Positions 9,311 through 17,976 are shown, counted from the first letter of the stretch. The stretch: DNA of 38,362 bases from Streptomyces zaomyceticus (GCF_014656215.1 NZ_BNBZ01000048.1:1-38362); one strand, 5' to 3'. Notes: a model not told the origin generated them from the sequence alone. Numbers and translations are program-made.

Positions 9311-10675
9311 TCAGTCCGTCGCCCGGACCAGGGCCAGGACCTCGTCGCGGATCTTGGCCATGGTCGCCGCGTCGCGGGCCTCGACGTTGAGGCGCAGCAG
9401 CGGCTCCGTGTTGGAGGCGCGGAGGTTGAACCACCAGTCCTGCGCGGTGACCGTGAGGCCGTCGAGCTCGTCGAGGGTCACGCCCTCGCCCTCGTACGCC
9501 GCCCTGACCTTCGCGGCGCTCGCCGTCTGGTCCGCGACGGTGGAGTTGATCTCGCCCGAGGACGCGTAGCGGTCGTAGGCCGAGACCAGGTCGGACAGGG
9601 TGCCCTCCTGGCCGCCGAGGGCCGCCAGGACGTGGAGCGCGGCCAGCATGCCGGTGTCCGCGTTCCAGAAGTCCTTGAAGTAGTAGTGGGCCGAGTGTTC
9701 GCCGCCGAAGATGGCACCGGTCTTCGCCATCTCCTCCTTGATGAAGGAGTGGCCGACGCGGGTGCGGACCGGCTCGCCGCCCTGCTCGCGGACGACCTCC
9801 GGCACCGACCAGGAGGTGATCAGGTTGTGGATGATCGTTCCGCCGGGGTTCTTCGCGAGCTCGCGGGCGGCCACCAGGGCCGTGATCGCGGACGGCGAGA
9901 CCGGCTCGCCGCGCTCGTCCACGACGAAGCAGCGGTCGGCGTCGCCGTCGAAGGCCAGGCCGAGGTCGGCGCCCTCGGCCAGGACGCGGGCCTGGAGGTC
10001 GACGATGTTCTTCGGGTCGAGCGGGTTCGCCTCGTGGTTCGGGAACGTGCCGTCCAGTTCGAAGTACATCGGGACGACGTCCAGCGGCAGGCCCTCGAAG
10101 ACGGTGGGGACGGTGTGGCCGCCCATGCCGTTGCCCGCGTCGACGACCACCTTGAGGGGGCGGATCGTCGTGAGGTCGACCAGGGACTTCAGGTACGCGG
10201 CGTAGTCCGCCAGGGTCTCCCGTTCCGTGATCGTGCCCGTGGTCGGGGCGGCCTCGGGCGCGCCGTCCCGGGTCCAGCGTTCCGCCAGTTCGCGGATCTC
10301 GGCGAGGCCGGTGTCCTGGCCGACGGGGGCGGCGCCCGCGCGGCACATCTTGATGCCGTTGTACTGGGCCGGGTTGTGCGAGGCGGTGAACATCGCGCCG
10401 GGCAGGTCGAGGCTGCCGGACGCGAAGTACAGCTGATCGGTGGAGCAGAGCCCGATCAGGGTGACGTCGGCGCCGAGGCGGGCCGCGCCGCGCGCGAAGG
10501 CGTCCGCCAGGCCGGGCGACGAGGGGCGCATGTCGTGGCCGACGACGATCGCGTCGGCGTCCGTCACCCGTACGAAGGCGGCACCGAAGAGCTCGGCGAG
10601 CGTCTCGTCCCACTGGTCGGGTACCACTCCGCGGACGTCGTACGCCTTCACGATCTGCGACAGATCGACAGTCAC
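9311..10675 (-). CDS. manB: Phosphomannomutase/phosphoglucomutase
   Basis: A 454-residue alpha-D-phosphohexomutase that converts mannose-6-P to mannose-1-P (and often glucose phosphates). The catalytic phosphoserine is S99 in TASHNP, the metal loop is DGDADR (243-248), and the sugar-binding and C-terminal phosphate-binding parts (GGEHSAHYYFKDF, and RASNTEPLLRLNVEA near the end) are present, so all four domains look intact. I choose GTG 10675 (MTVDLSQIVKAYDVRG) because AGGAGG lies 8 bases before it; the upstream ATG at 10702 would place the ribosome site inside the gene. It is the central gene of the mannose block. Confidence 0.95.
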   Translation of the reverse strand: MTVDLSQIVKAYDVRGVVPDQWDETLAELFGAAFVRVTDADAIVVGHDMRPSSPGLADAFARGAARLGADVTLIGLCSTDQLYFASGSLDLPGAMFTASHNPAQYNGIKMCRAGAAPVGQDTGLAEIRELAERWTRDGAPEAAPTTGTITERETLADYAAYLKSLVDLTTIRPLKVVVDAGNGMGGHTVPTVFEGLPLDVVPMYFELDGTFPNHEANPLDPKNIVDLQARVLAEGADLGLAFDGDADRCFVVDERGEPVSPSAITALVAARELAKNPGGTIIHNLITSWSVPEVVREQGGEPVRTRVGHSFIKEEMAKTGAIFGGEHSAHYYFKDFWNADTGMLAALHVLAALGGQEGTLSDLVSAYDRYASSGEINSTVADQTASAAKVRAAYEGEGVTLDELDGLTVTAQDWWFNLRASNTEPLLRLNVEARDAATMAKIRDEVLALVRATD

Positions 10676-10777
10676 GGATCCACCCTCCTGAGTTCTCGGC
10701 ACGCGGTGCGGCGCGTGTACGGAACGCCAAAACTACCCGGAGAGGTGAGGGCGGACGCGGACGGTGGCCGGTTGCGC

Positions 10778-11161
10778 TCAGTTGTCAGGAGAACGGAGCA
10801 CTCTCAGGTGCCCTCGGCGGCCGACCTCCATGGGGTCGCCGCCACGGCCTCCGGGGCCCTTGCCGCCGGCCTCGGCCGCGCGTTCCTGGGGGCGGGCCGC
10901 CTCCCGGACCGCGTTGGCCAGGGCTTCGAGGTCGTCGCCGCTGGGGCGGGGCGGGGCGGAGGCGTCGGTGAGCCGCACGACCTCCCACCCGCGTGGGGCG
11001 GTGAGGCGCTCGCTGTGCTGGGCGCACAGGTCGTAGCAGTGGGGCTCGGCGTAGGTGGCGAGCGGGCCGAGGACCGCAGTCGAGTCGGCATAGACGTACG
11101 TCAGTGTCGCGACGGCAGGGCGGCCGCACGCAGTGCGCGAACAGCGACGTACAGGGCTCAC
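10778..11161 (-). CDS. DUF3499 family protein
   Basis: A 127-residue actinobacterial protein of unknown function. The conserved N-terminal half reads MSPVRRCSRTACG and later AEPHCYDLCAQHSERL, giving cysteines at 7, 12, 42 and 46 with nearby His residues, a likely metal-binding knuckle. The C-terminal half is charged and Gly-rich. I choose GTG 11161 because the upstream frame extension to 11350 is unlike any family member and a TACCGT -10 box (11170-11175) places the transcript start close to this GTG, with no Shine-Dalgarno. A leaderless message is therefore likely. The gene's place next to manB and a metallopeptidase-like gene is conserved, including in mycobacteria. Confidence 0.85.
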   Translation of the reverse strand: MSPVRRCSRTACGRPAVATLTYVYADSTAVLGPLATYAEPHCYDLCAQHSERLTAPRGWEVVRLTDASAPPRPSGDDLEALANAVREAARPQERAAEAGGKGPGGRGGDPMEVGRRGHLRVLRSPDN

Positions 11162-11508
11162 GACGTTGGACGGTACCGCACTCTTGAGCGGGCCGCGACG
11201 ACTCTCCCTCAGGTCACTCCACCGTGTCGCGCCGTGACCTCGGCCACCCCCCTTCCCGCGGCGGCCTCTCCGACCTGCGCGGGAGGGGGCGCAAGGGGGC
11301 GGGGCGAGGAGTCGATCCGGACAGTCGGGGGTACAGATCCGGTCAACCACGGCCAGATGGCCGATCGTGAGGTGCTGTCGAATCGAGCGGGCGGTTGGCC
11401 GGATTGTTCAGGTTTCGACATGGGGTGTGGTGGAGGGCGAGGAGCACCGGGAAAGTCGGCGAGGATGCGCCACGGTGCGGAGAGACCGATGAGGGTTACG
11501 CTGCGTCA
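11162..11508. promoter_or_regulatory. Divergent promoter region between the DUF3499 and metallopeptidase-like genes
   Basis: There is no gene in these 347 bases. Both flanking genes appear to start at, or a few bases after, their transcription start. On minus, TACCGT (11170-11175) sits 8 bases before GTG 11161. On plus, TACGCT (11497-11502) sits 6 bases before GTG 11509. Neither flank has a Shine-Dalgarno sequence at useful distance. Confidence 0.45.
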
Positions 11509-11511
11509 GTG

Positions 11512-11967
11512 ATGGACAGTCCTGTGCCGCCGAGCCCCCCGCACCGATCGACGGAGCCCCCGGCGGAGCCTCGGGTGCGCCGCCGCGACCGGCACGGCCG
11601 GGGCATGCGCGGACCGGTCGCCCCGCCGCAGGTGCCGCTCTCCACGAGCCGGGGCGACACCTTCCGCGATCTCGTCCTGGACTCGGTGGAGCGCCTCGAA
11701 CGGCGCTGGCCGCAGCTCGCGGACGTCGAGTTCCTCGTGCTTGAGGTGCCGCCGGCCGTGCCGGGCGAGACGGTGCCGCTGGGCGGCTCCGTGGCTGCCG
11801 AGAAGAACGAGCCGGCCCGGGTGGTCGTCTACCGGCGCCCGGTGGAGATCCGCTCGAAGAGCCGGGACGAGCGGGCGCTGCTGGTCCACGAGGTGGTCGT
11901 GGAGCAGGTCGCGGAGCTCCTGGGGCTCTCCCCCGAGTCGGTCGACCCCCGGTACGGGCAGGACTGA
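11512..11967 (+). CDS. Metallopeptidase family protein (zincin-like), motif degenerate
   Basis: A 151-residue protein of the small zincin-like family (DUF1025 / PF06262 type). An N-terminal Pro/Arg-rich tail (1-45) leads to the domain FRDLVLDSVERLERRWPQL, VEFLVLEVP, RVVVYRRPVEIRSKSRDERALLVHEV, and ends VEQVAELLGLSPESVDPRY. The family motif HExxHHFG is not intact: the sequence reads HEVVVEQVAELLG (H126, E127), so the second His is missing and peptidase activity is doubtful. GTG 11509 is an equally possible start, 3 bases upstream, and would fit a leaderless message. It is divergent from DUF3499, as in relatives. Confidence 0.8.
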   Translation: MDSPVPPSPPHRSTEPPAEPRVRRRDRHGRGMRGPVAPPQVPLSTSRGDTFRDLVLDSVERLERRWPQLADVEFLVLEVPPAVPGETVPLGGSVAAEKNEPARVVVYRRPVEIRSKSRDERALLVHEVVVEQVAELLGLSPESVDPRYGQD

Positions 11968-11984
11968 GCCCTCGGCCCGCCGCC

Positions 11985-12125
11985 CGCGGTTCTCGTCCCC
12001 GGGTGCGGGCTCTTCGCCCGTTGTCCTCGTCCTCGGGTCCCCGGGTGCGGACCCTTCGCCCCTGGTCCTCTTGCTCGGGGGCGGACCTTTGGCCCCCGGT
12101 CCTCGTGCTCGGGGGCGAGCCCGCT
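11985..12125. repeat. Degenerate tandem repeat in the convergent intergenic region
   Basis: Between the metallopeptidase-like stop and the DUF5719 stop, roughly four degenerate copies of a 35-45 base unit occur, each around CTCGTCCTCGGG or CTCGTGCTCGGGGGCG followed by a TTCGCCC or TTGGCCC block. No gene is visible. The repeats may serve as a bidirectional transcription end. Confidence 0.45.
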
Positions 12126-12137
12126 CCCGCGGCGGTC

Positions 12138-13685
12138 TCAGTCCAGTACGCCGAGGTCCTGGCGGGCCGACGGGACCTCGACCGTGCCACGGTCGTCGAC
12201 GAAGGTCTGGATCGTGAACATCGGGGTGCCGTCCTGGGGCAGCGCCAGCGTCCGGGCCGCGTACACCTTGCCGCCGGAGACCGGTTCCACCGTCAGGGCG
12301 TAGGAGCCCTTGAGTCCCTCGGGGACGAGATCGGTGACGGCCGTCGTGGTGCCCGCCTTGACGGTGACCGTCCTCGACACGGCCGTACCCCCGCCGGAGC
12401 CGGCCGAGGCCGTGACCTTGACCTGGGCCGCTTCGCCGGGCGGGACGGTCAGGGCGAGCGTCGTGGCCTTGGCCCGGTTGTCGGCGACCGTCGCGCGGGC
12501 GGAGATCGCCGCGGTCGCCGGTACGAAGGCGATCTCGGTGTCGTCGCCCTTGCCGCGGACCACCCGGAGGGCGGCCACCACCGGGGTGGGCTTCTTCGGG
12601 TCGCTCGGGGTGAGCAGCAGGGAACCCGCGGCGCCGCGGGTGAGCTCCGGCAGGTCGAGGGAGGCCGTCATCCCGGACTTCACGTGCAGGACGCCGGCGC
12701 CCGCCGGGACGATCGTGCCGCTCGGGGTGACCAGCTGGACCTTCAGGTCGGCGTCGTTGTCGCCGGGGACGAAGGCCACCAGCCGTACGGAGGTGGAGTC
12801 GGCCGGGATGCCGGGGAGTACGGCGGTGCTCGCGGGGTCGGCCGAGGCCGGGAGCCAGTCGCTGCCGAGCTTCTCGTCGGCGGCGGCGACGGCGGCGCCG
12901 ACCCGTCCGCTGCGGGTGGTGACGTGGACGGTGACGGACTGCTGGGCGGCCGCGCCGGTGAGGGTGGAGAGCAGTACGGGCACGGTCGAGTGGGCGGGGA
13001 CCGGGATGCCCTCGGTGAACTGGGACTTGAGGACGCCCTCGGGGCCGTACAGCTCGATGTCGGCGACGGCGGCCGTGTCGTCCGGGTTGGTGAGGTGGAC
13101 GTAGTCCTGGCGTTCCTCGGCGGTGGAGGCCGCGGGGAACCAGAACTCGGTGTCGGGGGCGCCGCAGCCGAGGCCGAGCAGGCCGCGTGCGCCGCCCGCC
13201 GGGACGACGGTGGTCTGCTGGACGGTCCAGCCGGGGGCGAGGGTGCCGGTCGCGGCGCCGGTGAGGGCGGGTGCGCCGGCACCTTCGGCGTCGGCGGTGA
13301 CGGGCTTGCCGGGGGTGGTGACGGTGGCCGGGATCTTGGGGGCCTTCGGCTTCTTGCCGCCCTCGGAGGTGCCGCCCGAGGGCGTCGTGCTCCTGGCGAG
13401 CCGCAGCTGTGCGGTGGGCTGCTCGGCCTTGCCGGCACCGCCCTTCGCCGTACCCGAACCGCTGCCGGTACCGCCGGCCGCCGGGGTGTACGAGGTGTAG
13501 CGGGTCTCGGCGACCTCGGAGGTGCTGGGCACCGGGCAGACGAGGCCGGCACGCTGCACCGGCAGCCGGGTGGGCGCCTTGGCCGCGGGGGCGGAGGTCC
13601 CGTCCGGGGCGGTGAGGGACGCGAAGCCGGTGACGGCGGCGAGCGCCGTGGCGACCGCGATCAGGGAGAGGGTCGTGCGCTTCAC
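12138..13685 (-). CDS. DUF5719 family secreted/membrane-anchored protein
   Basis: A 515-residue exported protein. The N-terminus MKRTTLSLIAVATALAAVTG is a signal peptide or anchor (about 8-27). A Gly/Ala/Ser/Thr/Lys-rich linker (50-130) leads to repeated beta-sandwich-like segments (for example PDTEFWFPAAS, DYVHLTNPDDTAAVADIELYG, SVTVHVTTRSGRVGAA), the pattern of DUF5719. No enzyme motif is seen. It starts with GTG 13685 whose last bases overlap the TGA of the upstream glycosyltransferase (GTGA), indicating translational coupling and a joint role, probably surface glycan export or presentation. Confidence 0.85.
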   Translation of the reverse strand: MKRTTLSLIAVATALAAVTGFASLTAPDGTSAPAAKAPTRLPVQRAGLVCPVPSTSEVAETRYTSYTPAAGGTGSGSGTAKGGAGKAEQPTAQLRLARSTTPSGGTSEGGKKPKAPKIPATVTTPGKPVTADAEGAGAPALTGAATGTLAPGWTVQQTTVVPAGGARGLLGLGCGAPDTEFWFPAASTAEERQDYVHLTNPDDTAAVADIELYGPEGVLKSQFTEGIPVPAHSTVPVLLSTLTGAAAQQSVTVHVTTRSGRVGAAVAAADEKLGSDWLPASADPASTAVLPGIPADSTSVRLVAFVPGDNDADLKVQLVTPSGTIVPAGAGVLHVKSGMTASLDLPELTRGAAGSLLLTPSDPKKPTPVVAALRVVRGKGDDTEIAFVPATAAISARATVADNRAKATTLALTVPPGEAAQVKVTASAGSGGGTAVSRTVTVKAGTTTAVTDLVPEGLKGSYALTVEPVSGGKVYAARTLALPQDGTPMFTIQTFVDDRGTVEVPSARQDLGVLD

Positions 13686-16600
13686 TGGTTGCTGCTCCCG
13701 TCGGGACGCTGCTCGGTGTCGTGGCCCTGGGGGTGCCCGTAGCCGTAGGTGTACGGGTCGTACTGCTGCTGCTCGTACTGCTGCTGCGGGTCGTACTGCG
13801 GCTGCTGTTGCTGCTGCTCGTAGCCCTGCTGCGGGTCGTACTGCTGCTGGTCGTAGCCCTGTTCGGCGTACGGCTGCCGCTGGTCGTACTGCTGCGGCTG
13901 CTGCTCGTATCCCTGCTGGGGGTACGCGTAGGGCTGCTGCTGGTACGGGTCGGCCGCGTACTCCTGGTAGTAGCCCTGCTCTGCGTACTCCTGGGGCTGC
14001 TGCTGCTCCTGGTGGCCGCCCCCGGGCTGCTCCTGGGCGTAGGCCGGGTCGTCGCCGCCGTCCCAGTCCTGGGACTCGTACGTCTGCTGCCCGGGGACGG
14101 GGACCGCCTCCGGTTCGGTACCGGTCTCGGCTGCCTCCGCCTCGGCGGCGGCGCGCAGCCGCCGGGCCCGGCGGCTGTCGCCCTCGGTCGCCTGGGCGGG
14201 GATCGCGAGCTCCTCCTCGGGCAGGTCGTCGTCGATCTCGCGGCGGCGACCGGGCAGGGCGAGGACGAGCAGGACGACGGCCATGCCGACCTGGGCCCAG
14301 ATCCACACGGTGTGGGTGAGCGGCTGGTTGTACACGACGTCGAGGCGGCCGCCCTGGGCGGGGAGTTCGAAGCCCTGGGCCCAGCCGTCGACGGTGGTGC
14401 GCGTCAGTTCCTTGCCGTCGAGGGTGGCGGTCCAGCCCTCGTCGGCACGGTCGGCGAGGCGCAGGACGCGACCGGCGGGGCCGGCGGGGATCTTGGTGTG
14501 GGCCTCGACGGGGCCGGCGGCGACGGCGACCGGGCCGGCCGCCTTCGTCTCGTCCGCCGTCTTCTCCGCCGTCGCGTCGGCCGCACCGTCCGCGGTCCCC
14601 TCGGACGTCTTCGCGGCCGGCGGGACGATCATGACGCGGGCGATCTCGCGGTCCACGCGCCAGAGCGCGCTTCCGTCGAGCTGGCTGAGGCGGCTGATGC
14701 CGGGGGTGGAGTCGAGGACGCGGCTCATCTGGCGCGGTGCCCCGTCCCGTACGAGGACGTAGCGGATCGCGTACCCGCTGAGCTCCTGGGTCTGGTCGGC
14801 ACCGGAGCCCGCGACCAGGTGGGCGACGACGCCGTCGAGGCGGGGGTCGTCCTCGGCGCCCACGGTGAGTTCGGCGTCGCCGAGGCGGGCGCCGGAGCCG
14901 CGGACCAGGGTGTAGACGACCTCGCCGGCCGAGCTGCCGCCGAGGACGAGGGTGCGGGGCTGGTCGCGGGTGCCGCTCTCCTCGGCGACGAAGGCCGGGA
15001 CCTGGACCGGGTCGCGCCGGGTCAGCGGGCCGTCGGCGCCGCCGATCATCCAGCCGGCGGCGGCGACGGCCGGGCCGAGGGCGCAGGCGAGGGCGATGAG
15101 GGCGGCGACGGGCTGGCGCCAGCCGAAGCCGTGGGCGGCGACGCGGGTGCGGCCGCCCTCGGCGCCGATCATGCCCGCGGCGACGAGGGCGGCGCCGTAG
15201 ACGAGGGTGCCGGGTCCCGCCCAGCCGGTGCCGCCCGCGCCGTTGGAGAGGACGGCGAAGAGGAGTCCGGCGAGGGCGGCCGCCCAGGCGGCGCGGACGG
15301 CGAGCTGCCGCTCCTCGCGCAGCAGTCCGGCCAGACCGGCCAGGACGAGGCCCGCGAGGAGGAGGCCGCCGGTGGTGCCGGGGCCGCCGGGGCTGGTGCC
15401 GAGCAGGTCGAGCGCGGTGGCCGTGCCCGTACGGATGTCGAGGCCGGCCTCGCGCAGGAACGCGCCCGGGTCGGTGAGCAGGGTCAGCGACCAGGGGGCG
15501 AGGACGAGGAGCGGGGTGCCGACGGCGGCCAGGAAGCGCAGCCCGTACGCGGTGATGTCGGAGCGGCGCACGACGAGCACGCCGATGCCGAGGAGGACGG
15601 CGAGCGGCCAGACGACCGGGGTGAACGCGGTGGCGAAGGTCAGCAGGAAGGTGTACGCCCAGGTGGCGCGCCAGCTGCCCCGGTCGGGCCGGTTGAAGCC
15701 GTGGGCGGCGACGGCGGCGCGGGCCGTCAGCGGCAGCAGGATCGCGAGGACGGCGGTGCCGAGCCGGCCGGTGGCGAGGGCCCCGGTGGCGGCGGGCAGG
15801 AAGGCGTACGCGATGGCGCCCCACGCGCGCAGCAGCCGGGACTCGACGATGCCGCGGGCGGCGAAGTACGCGGTGAAGCCGGCGAGCGGGACCGAGCAGA
15901 CGAGCAGCAGGGTCAGCGCGGTGGAGGTGGAGCCGAGGAACAGCGCGGAGAGCGCGGCCAGGACGGCGAGGTACGGCGGGGCGGTCTGGGTGCCGCCGGT
16001 GCCGAGGGCGTGCCAGCCGTCGGCGTACCGCGCCCAGAGCTCGGAGACGGTGTCGGGCGCGGGCAGCAGGGCGCCGCCGGCCAGGGAGCCGCCGGCGAAG
16101 AGGTTGCGGCAGGCGACCAGGGAGATGAGGAGCAGGAGGGCGAAGAGGACCGGACCGGGCTTGCCGGCGATCTTCTTGAGCCGGGCGAACTGCTCGACTT
16201 CCAGGTAGTCGGCGTCGTCGCCGCCGGGTCCGGACTCGACGACGCCGTGGCGGGAGCCGCCGGACTCGGCCTCGGAGCCCGCGAAGTTGGCGGTGAACTG
16301 CTCGACGGCGGCACGGACGGTGGCGCCGGGCGGCGGGAACAGCGGGCGGAGCTCGTTCGCCGGGACGGCCGGGTTCTTGCGGCGCTTGCGGGCGGCGAGG
16401 ATCTTCTCGGGGCGCAGCAGGGTGGCGAGGAGGCCCATGACCTCGTCGACGGCCTGCCCGGGGACCTTGCCGACGAGGTAGGCGAGGGTACGGAGCAGGG
16501 TGCTGAGGACGAGCCGGACGAGCACGTACGGCAGGGCGGCGCCACGGCTGTTGGCGAGGAGGGTGTAGACGGCGCCGGCCTTGTCGACGCGGTGCGGGTT

Positions 16601-17437
16601 GGCGGCGGTGCGGCCGGCGCAGTCGACGGTGCGGCGTTCGCGGGCGGAGGCCTCGGCGTGCCGGAGGACGGCGTCGGGGGCGATGAGGACGCGGTGGCCG
16701 GCGGAGTGGGCGCGCCAGCACAGGTCGACGTCGTCGCGCATCAGGGGCAGGCGGCGGTCGAAGCCTCCGAGCTCCTCGAAGACGTCGCGCCGGACGAGCA
16801 TGCCGGCCGTGGAGACGGAGAGGACGGAGCGGACCTGGTCGTGCTGGCCCTGGTCCTGCTCGCGGCGGTCGAGCCCGGTCCAGCGGCGGCCGCTGCGGGC
16901 GATGGAGACGCCGGTCTCCAGGAGCTGCTTGCGGTCGTACCAGCCGCGCAGCTTGGGGCCGATGACGGCGGCGTCCGCGTCGGATTCGGCGACGCGGAGG
17001 AGTTCGGCGAGGGCGCCGGGCTCGGGGGCGCAGTCGTCGTGGAGGAGCCAGAGCCACTGGACCGGTTCCCCGTGCGGGAGGTCGGGGAGGTCGTAGGCGT
17101 CGTCGTTCCAGGTGCGGCTGACGGGGTCCCAGCCGCTGGGGCGCTTCAGATAGGCGAGCTCCTCGGGTCCGAGCTCGGGCGCGGTGCGGGCGGCCTCCTC
17201 GACGGCGGCACCGAAGCCGGTGCGGCGTGCGAGGTGCAGCACCCGGTCGCCGCCGATGGCGTCGGCGAGGAGCTGCGCCGAGTCGTCGGCGCTGCCGGTG
17301 TCGGCGGCGACCACGTTCTGCACGGGGCGTTCCTGGGCGAGCAGCCCGGCGAGGGCGTCCGGCAGCCAGCGTGCGCCGTCGTGGGTGACGAGCACGGCGG
17401 TGACGACGTGTCGCGGAAACTCAGGAGTTGAGGACAT
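13682..17437 (-). CDS. Large membrane glycosyltransferase family 2 protein with Gln/Tyr-rich C-terminal tail
   Basis: A 1251-residue protein. The N-terminal GT2 domain (about 8-290) shows VLVTHDGARWLPDAL, the metal-binding WLLHDDCAPEPGA (130-142) and the acceptor motif MRDDVDLCWRAHSAG (233-247), similar to WbbL/GlfT-type rhamnosyl or galactofuranosyl transferases. A polytopic membrane part (about 420-880, ten or more helices) is followed by a periplasmic-type domain (about 890-1030) and a last helix (about 1036-1060). The cytoplasmic end is charged, then from about residue 1113 extremely rich in Gln, Tyr and Pro with YDPQQGYEQQ-like repeats. The probable job is addition of sugars to a lipid-linked surface glycan; the donor is unknown. 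It lies just downstream of whiB and is translationally coupled to DUF5719. Confidence 0.88.
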   Translation of the reverse strand: MSSTPEFPRHVVTAVLVTHDGARWLPDALAGLLAQERPVQNVVAADTGSADDSAQLLADAIGGDRVLHLARRTGFGAAVEEAARTAPELGPEELAYLKRPSGWDPVSRTWNDDAYDLPDLPHGEPVQWLWLLHDDCAPEPGALAELLRVAESDADAAVIGPKLRGWYDRKQLLETGVSIARSGRRWTGLDRREQDQGQHDQVRSVLSVSTAGMLVRRDVFEELGGFDRRLPLMRDDVDLCWRAHSAGHRVLIAPDAVLRHAEASARERRTVDCAGRTAANPHRVDKAGAVYTLLANSRGAALPYVLVRLVLSTLLRTLAYLVGKVPGQAVDEVMGLLATLLRPEKILAARKRRKNPAVPANELRPLFPPPGATVRAAVEQFTANFAGSEAESGGSRHGVVESGPGGDDADYLEVEQFARLKKIAGKPGPVLFALLLLISLVACRNLFAGGSLAGGALLPAPDTVSELWARYADGWHALGTGGTQTAPPYLAVLAALSALFLGSTSTALTLLLVCSVPLAGFTAYFAARGIVESRLLRAWGAIAYAFLPAATGALATGRLGTAVLAILLPLTARAAVAAHGFNRPDRGSWRATWAYTFLLTFATAFTPVVWPLAVLLGIGVLVVRRSDITAYGLRFLAAVGTPLLVLAPWSLTLLTDPGAFLREAGLDIRTGTATALDLLGTSPGGPGTTGGLLLAGLVLAGLAGLLREERQLAVRAAWAAALAGLLFAVLSNGAGGTGWAGPGTLVYGAALVAAGMIGAEGGRTRVAAHGFGWRQPVAALIALACALGPAVAAAGWMIGGADGPLTRRDPVQVPAFVAEESGTRDQPRTLVLGGSSAGEVVYTLVRGSGARLGDAELTVGAEDDPRLDGVVAHLVAGSGADQTQELSGYAIRYVLVRDGAPRQMSRVLDSTPGISRLSQLDGSALWRVDREIARVMIVPPAAKTSEGTADGAADATAEKTADETKAAGPVAVAAGPVEAHTKIPAGPAGRVLRLADRADEGWTATLDGKELTRTTVDGWAQGFELPAQGGRLDVVYNQPLTHTVWIWAQVGMAVVLLVLALPGRRREIDDDLPEEELAIPAQATEGDSRRARRLRAAAEAEAAETGTEPEAVPVPGQQTYESQDWDGGDDPAYAQEQPGGGHQEQQQPQEYAEQGYYQEYAADPYQQQPYAYPQQGYEQQPQQYDQRQPYAEQGYDQQQYDPQQGYEQQQQQPQYDPQQQYEQQQYDPYTYGYGHPQGHDTEQRPDGSSNQ

Positions 17438-17517
17438 CGAGCTACGGGCCCTCCGGCCGGGGTCGCCCGCGGGGGGCGTGGGGAGCGTCTCGGACGGAGG
17501 CCCACACTAACGGCTGC

Positions 17518-17668
17518 ACGCGGAGCGGTCCGCCGCCCTGTGGACAGAGCGGGAGGAAGGGGTACGCCGCCCGCGGGTGGAGGGGTCGGGGCGGTTTCGC
17601 GCCGGGAGCGACCCGGAACACGCGGAACGGTCCGCCGCCTGTGGGTGAACCACAGGGGGCGGACCGTT
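17518..17668 (-). terminator. whiB terminator hairpin with a duplicated arm
   Basis: A 19-bp near-perfect hairpin (17626-17644 with 17650-17668, one mismatch, 5-base loop GTGAA) lies 45 bases after the whiB stop and is a strong terminator. The segment ACGCGGAGCGGTCCGCCGCC (17518-17537) is a diverged copy of its left arm about 100 bases further on, suggesting local duplication of the terminator. Confidence 0.7.
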
Positions 17669-17712
17669 CGTCGTGGTGTGGCGTGCGCGGGGCCCGGCCG
17701 GCTGCGCGCCGT

Positions 17713-17976
17713 TCAGACGGCGGCCTTCTTCAGGCGGCGTCGCTCGCGCTCGGACAGCCCGCCCCAGATGCCGAACCGCTCGTCGTTCTGCAGGGCGTAT
17801 TCGAGGCACTCGGAGCGGACCTCGCAGGCGAGGCAGACCTTCTTGGCCTCGCGGGTCGAGCCGCCCTTCTCGGGAAAGAAGGACTCGGGATCGGTCTGGG
17901 CGCACAGCGCGCGCTCCTGCCAGCCGAGTTCTTCGTCCGCGTCCTCGACCAGCAGTTCCTGGAACAACTCGGTCAT
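17713..17976 (-). CDS. whiB: WhiB iron-sulfur sporulation regulator
   Basis: An 87-residue Wbl-family protein. Four conserved cysteines (C25, C48, C51, C57; CxxC plus C) bind a nitric-oxide-sensitive [4Fe-4S] cluster; FGIWGG (68-73) is the turn motif, and the C-terminal RERRRLKKAAV is the basic DNA-contact tail. The sequence agrees closely with my memory of Streptomyces WhiB, needed with WhiA for stopping aerial growth and starting sporulation septation. I choose ATG 17976 (GAGGGGC before it); the longer frame has no support. The gene has its own promoter region and is divergent from the cysteine dioxygenase leader. Confidence 0.95.
   Translation of the reverse strand: MTELFQELLVEDADEELGWQERALCAQTDPESFFPEKGGSTREAKKVCLACEVRSECLEYALQNDERFGIWGGLSERERRRLKKAAV

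Noticed and set aside
13740..14040. Independent tandem-repeat element
   Set aside because: The CTG/TAC-rich repeat is in frame and encodes the Gln/Tyr tail of the glycosyltransferase; it belongs to the gene.
12138..17057. A single 1639-residue minus-strand gene
   Set aside because: Only the part after GTG 13685 looks like protein; the rest is Arg/Pro/His-rich out-of-frame shadow of the glycosyltransferase.
13721..17431. 1236-residue plus-strand frame opposite the glycosyltransferase
   Set aside because: Val/Leu/Gly/Asp-rich shadow of a high-GC gene with repeats; no motif and no ribosome site.
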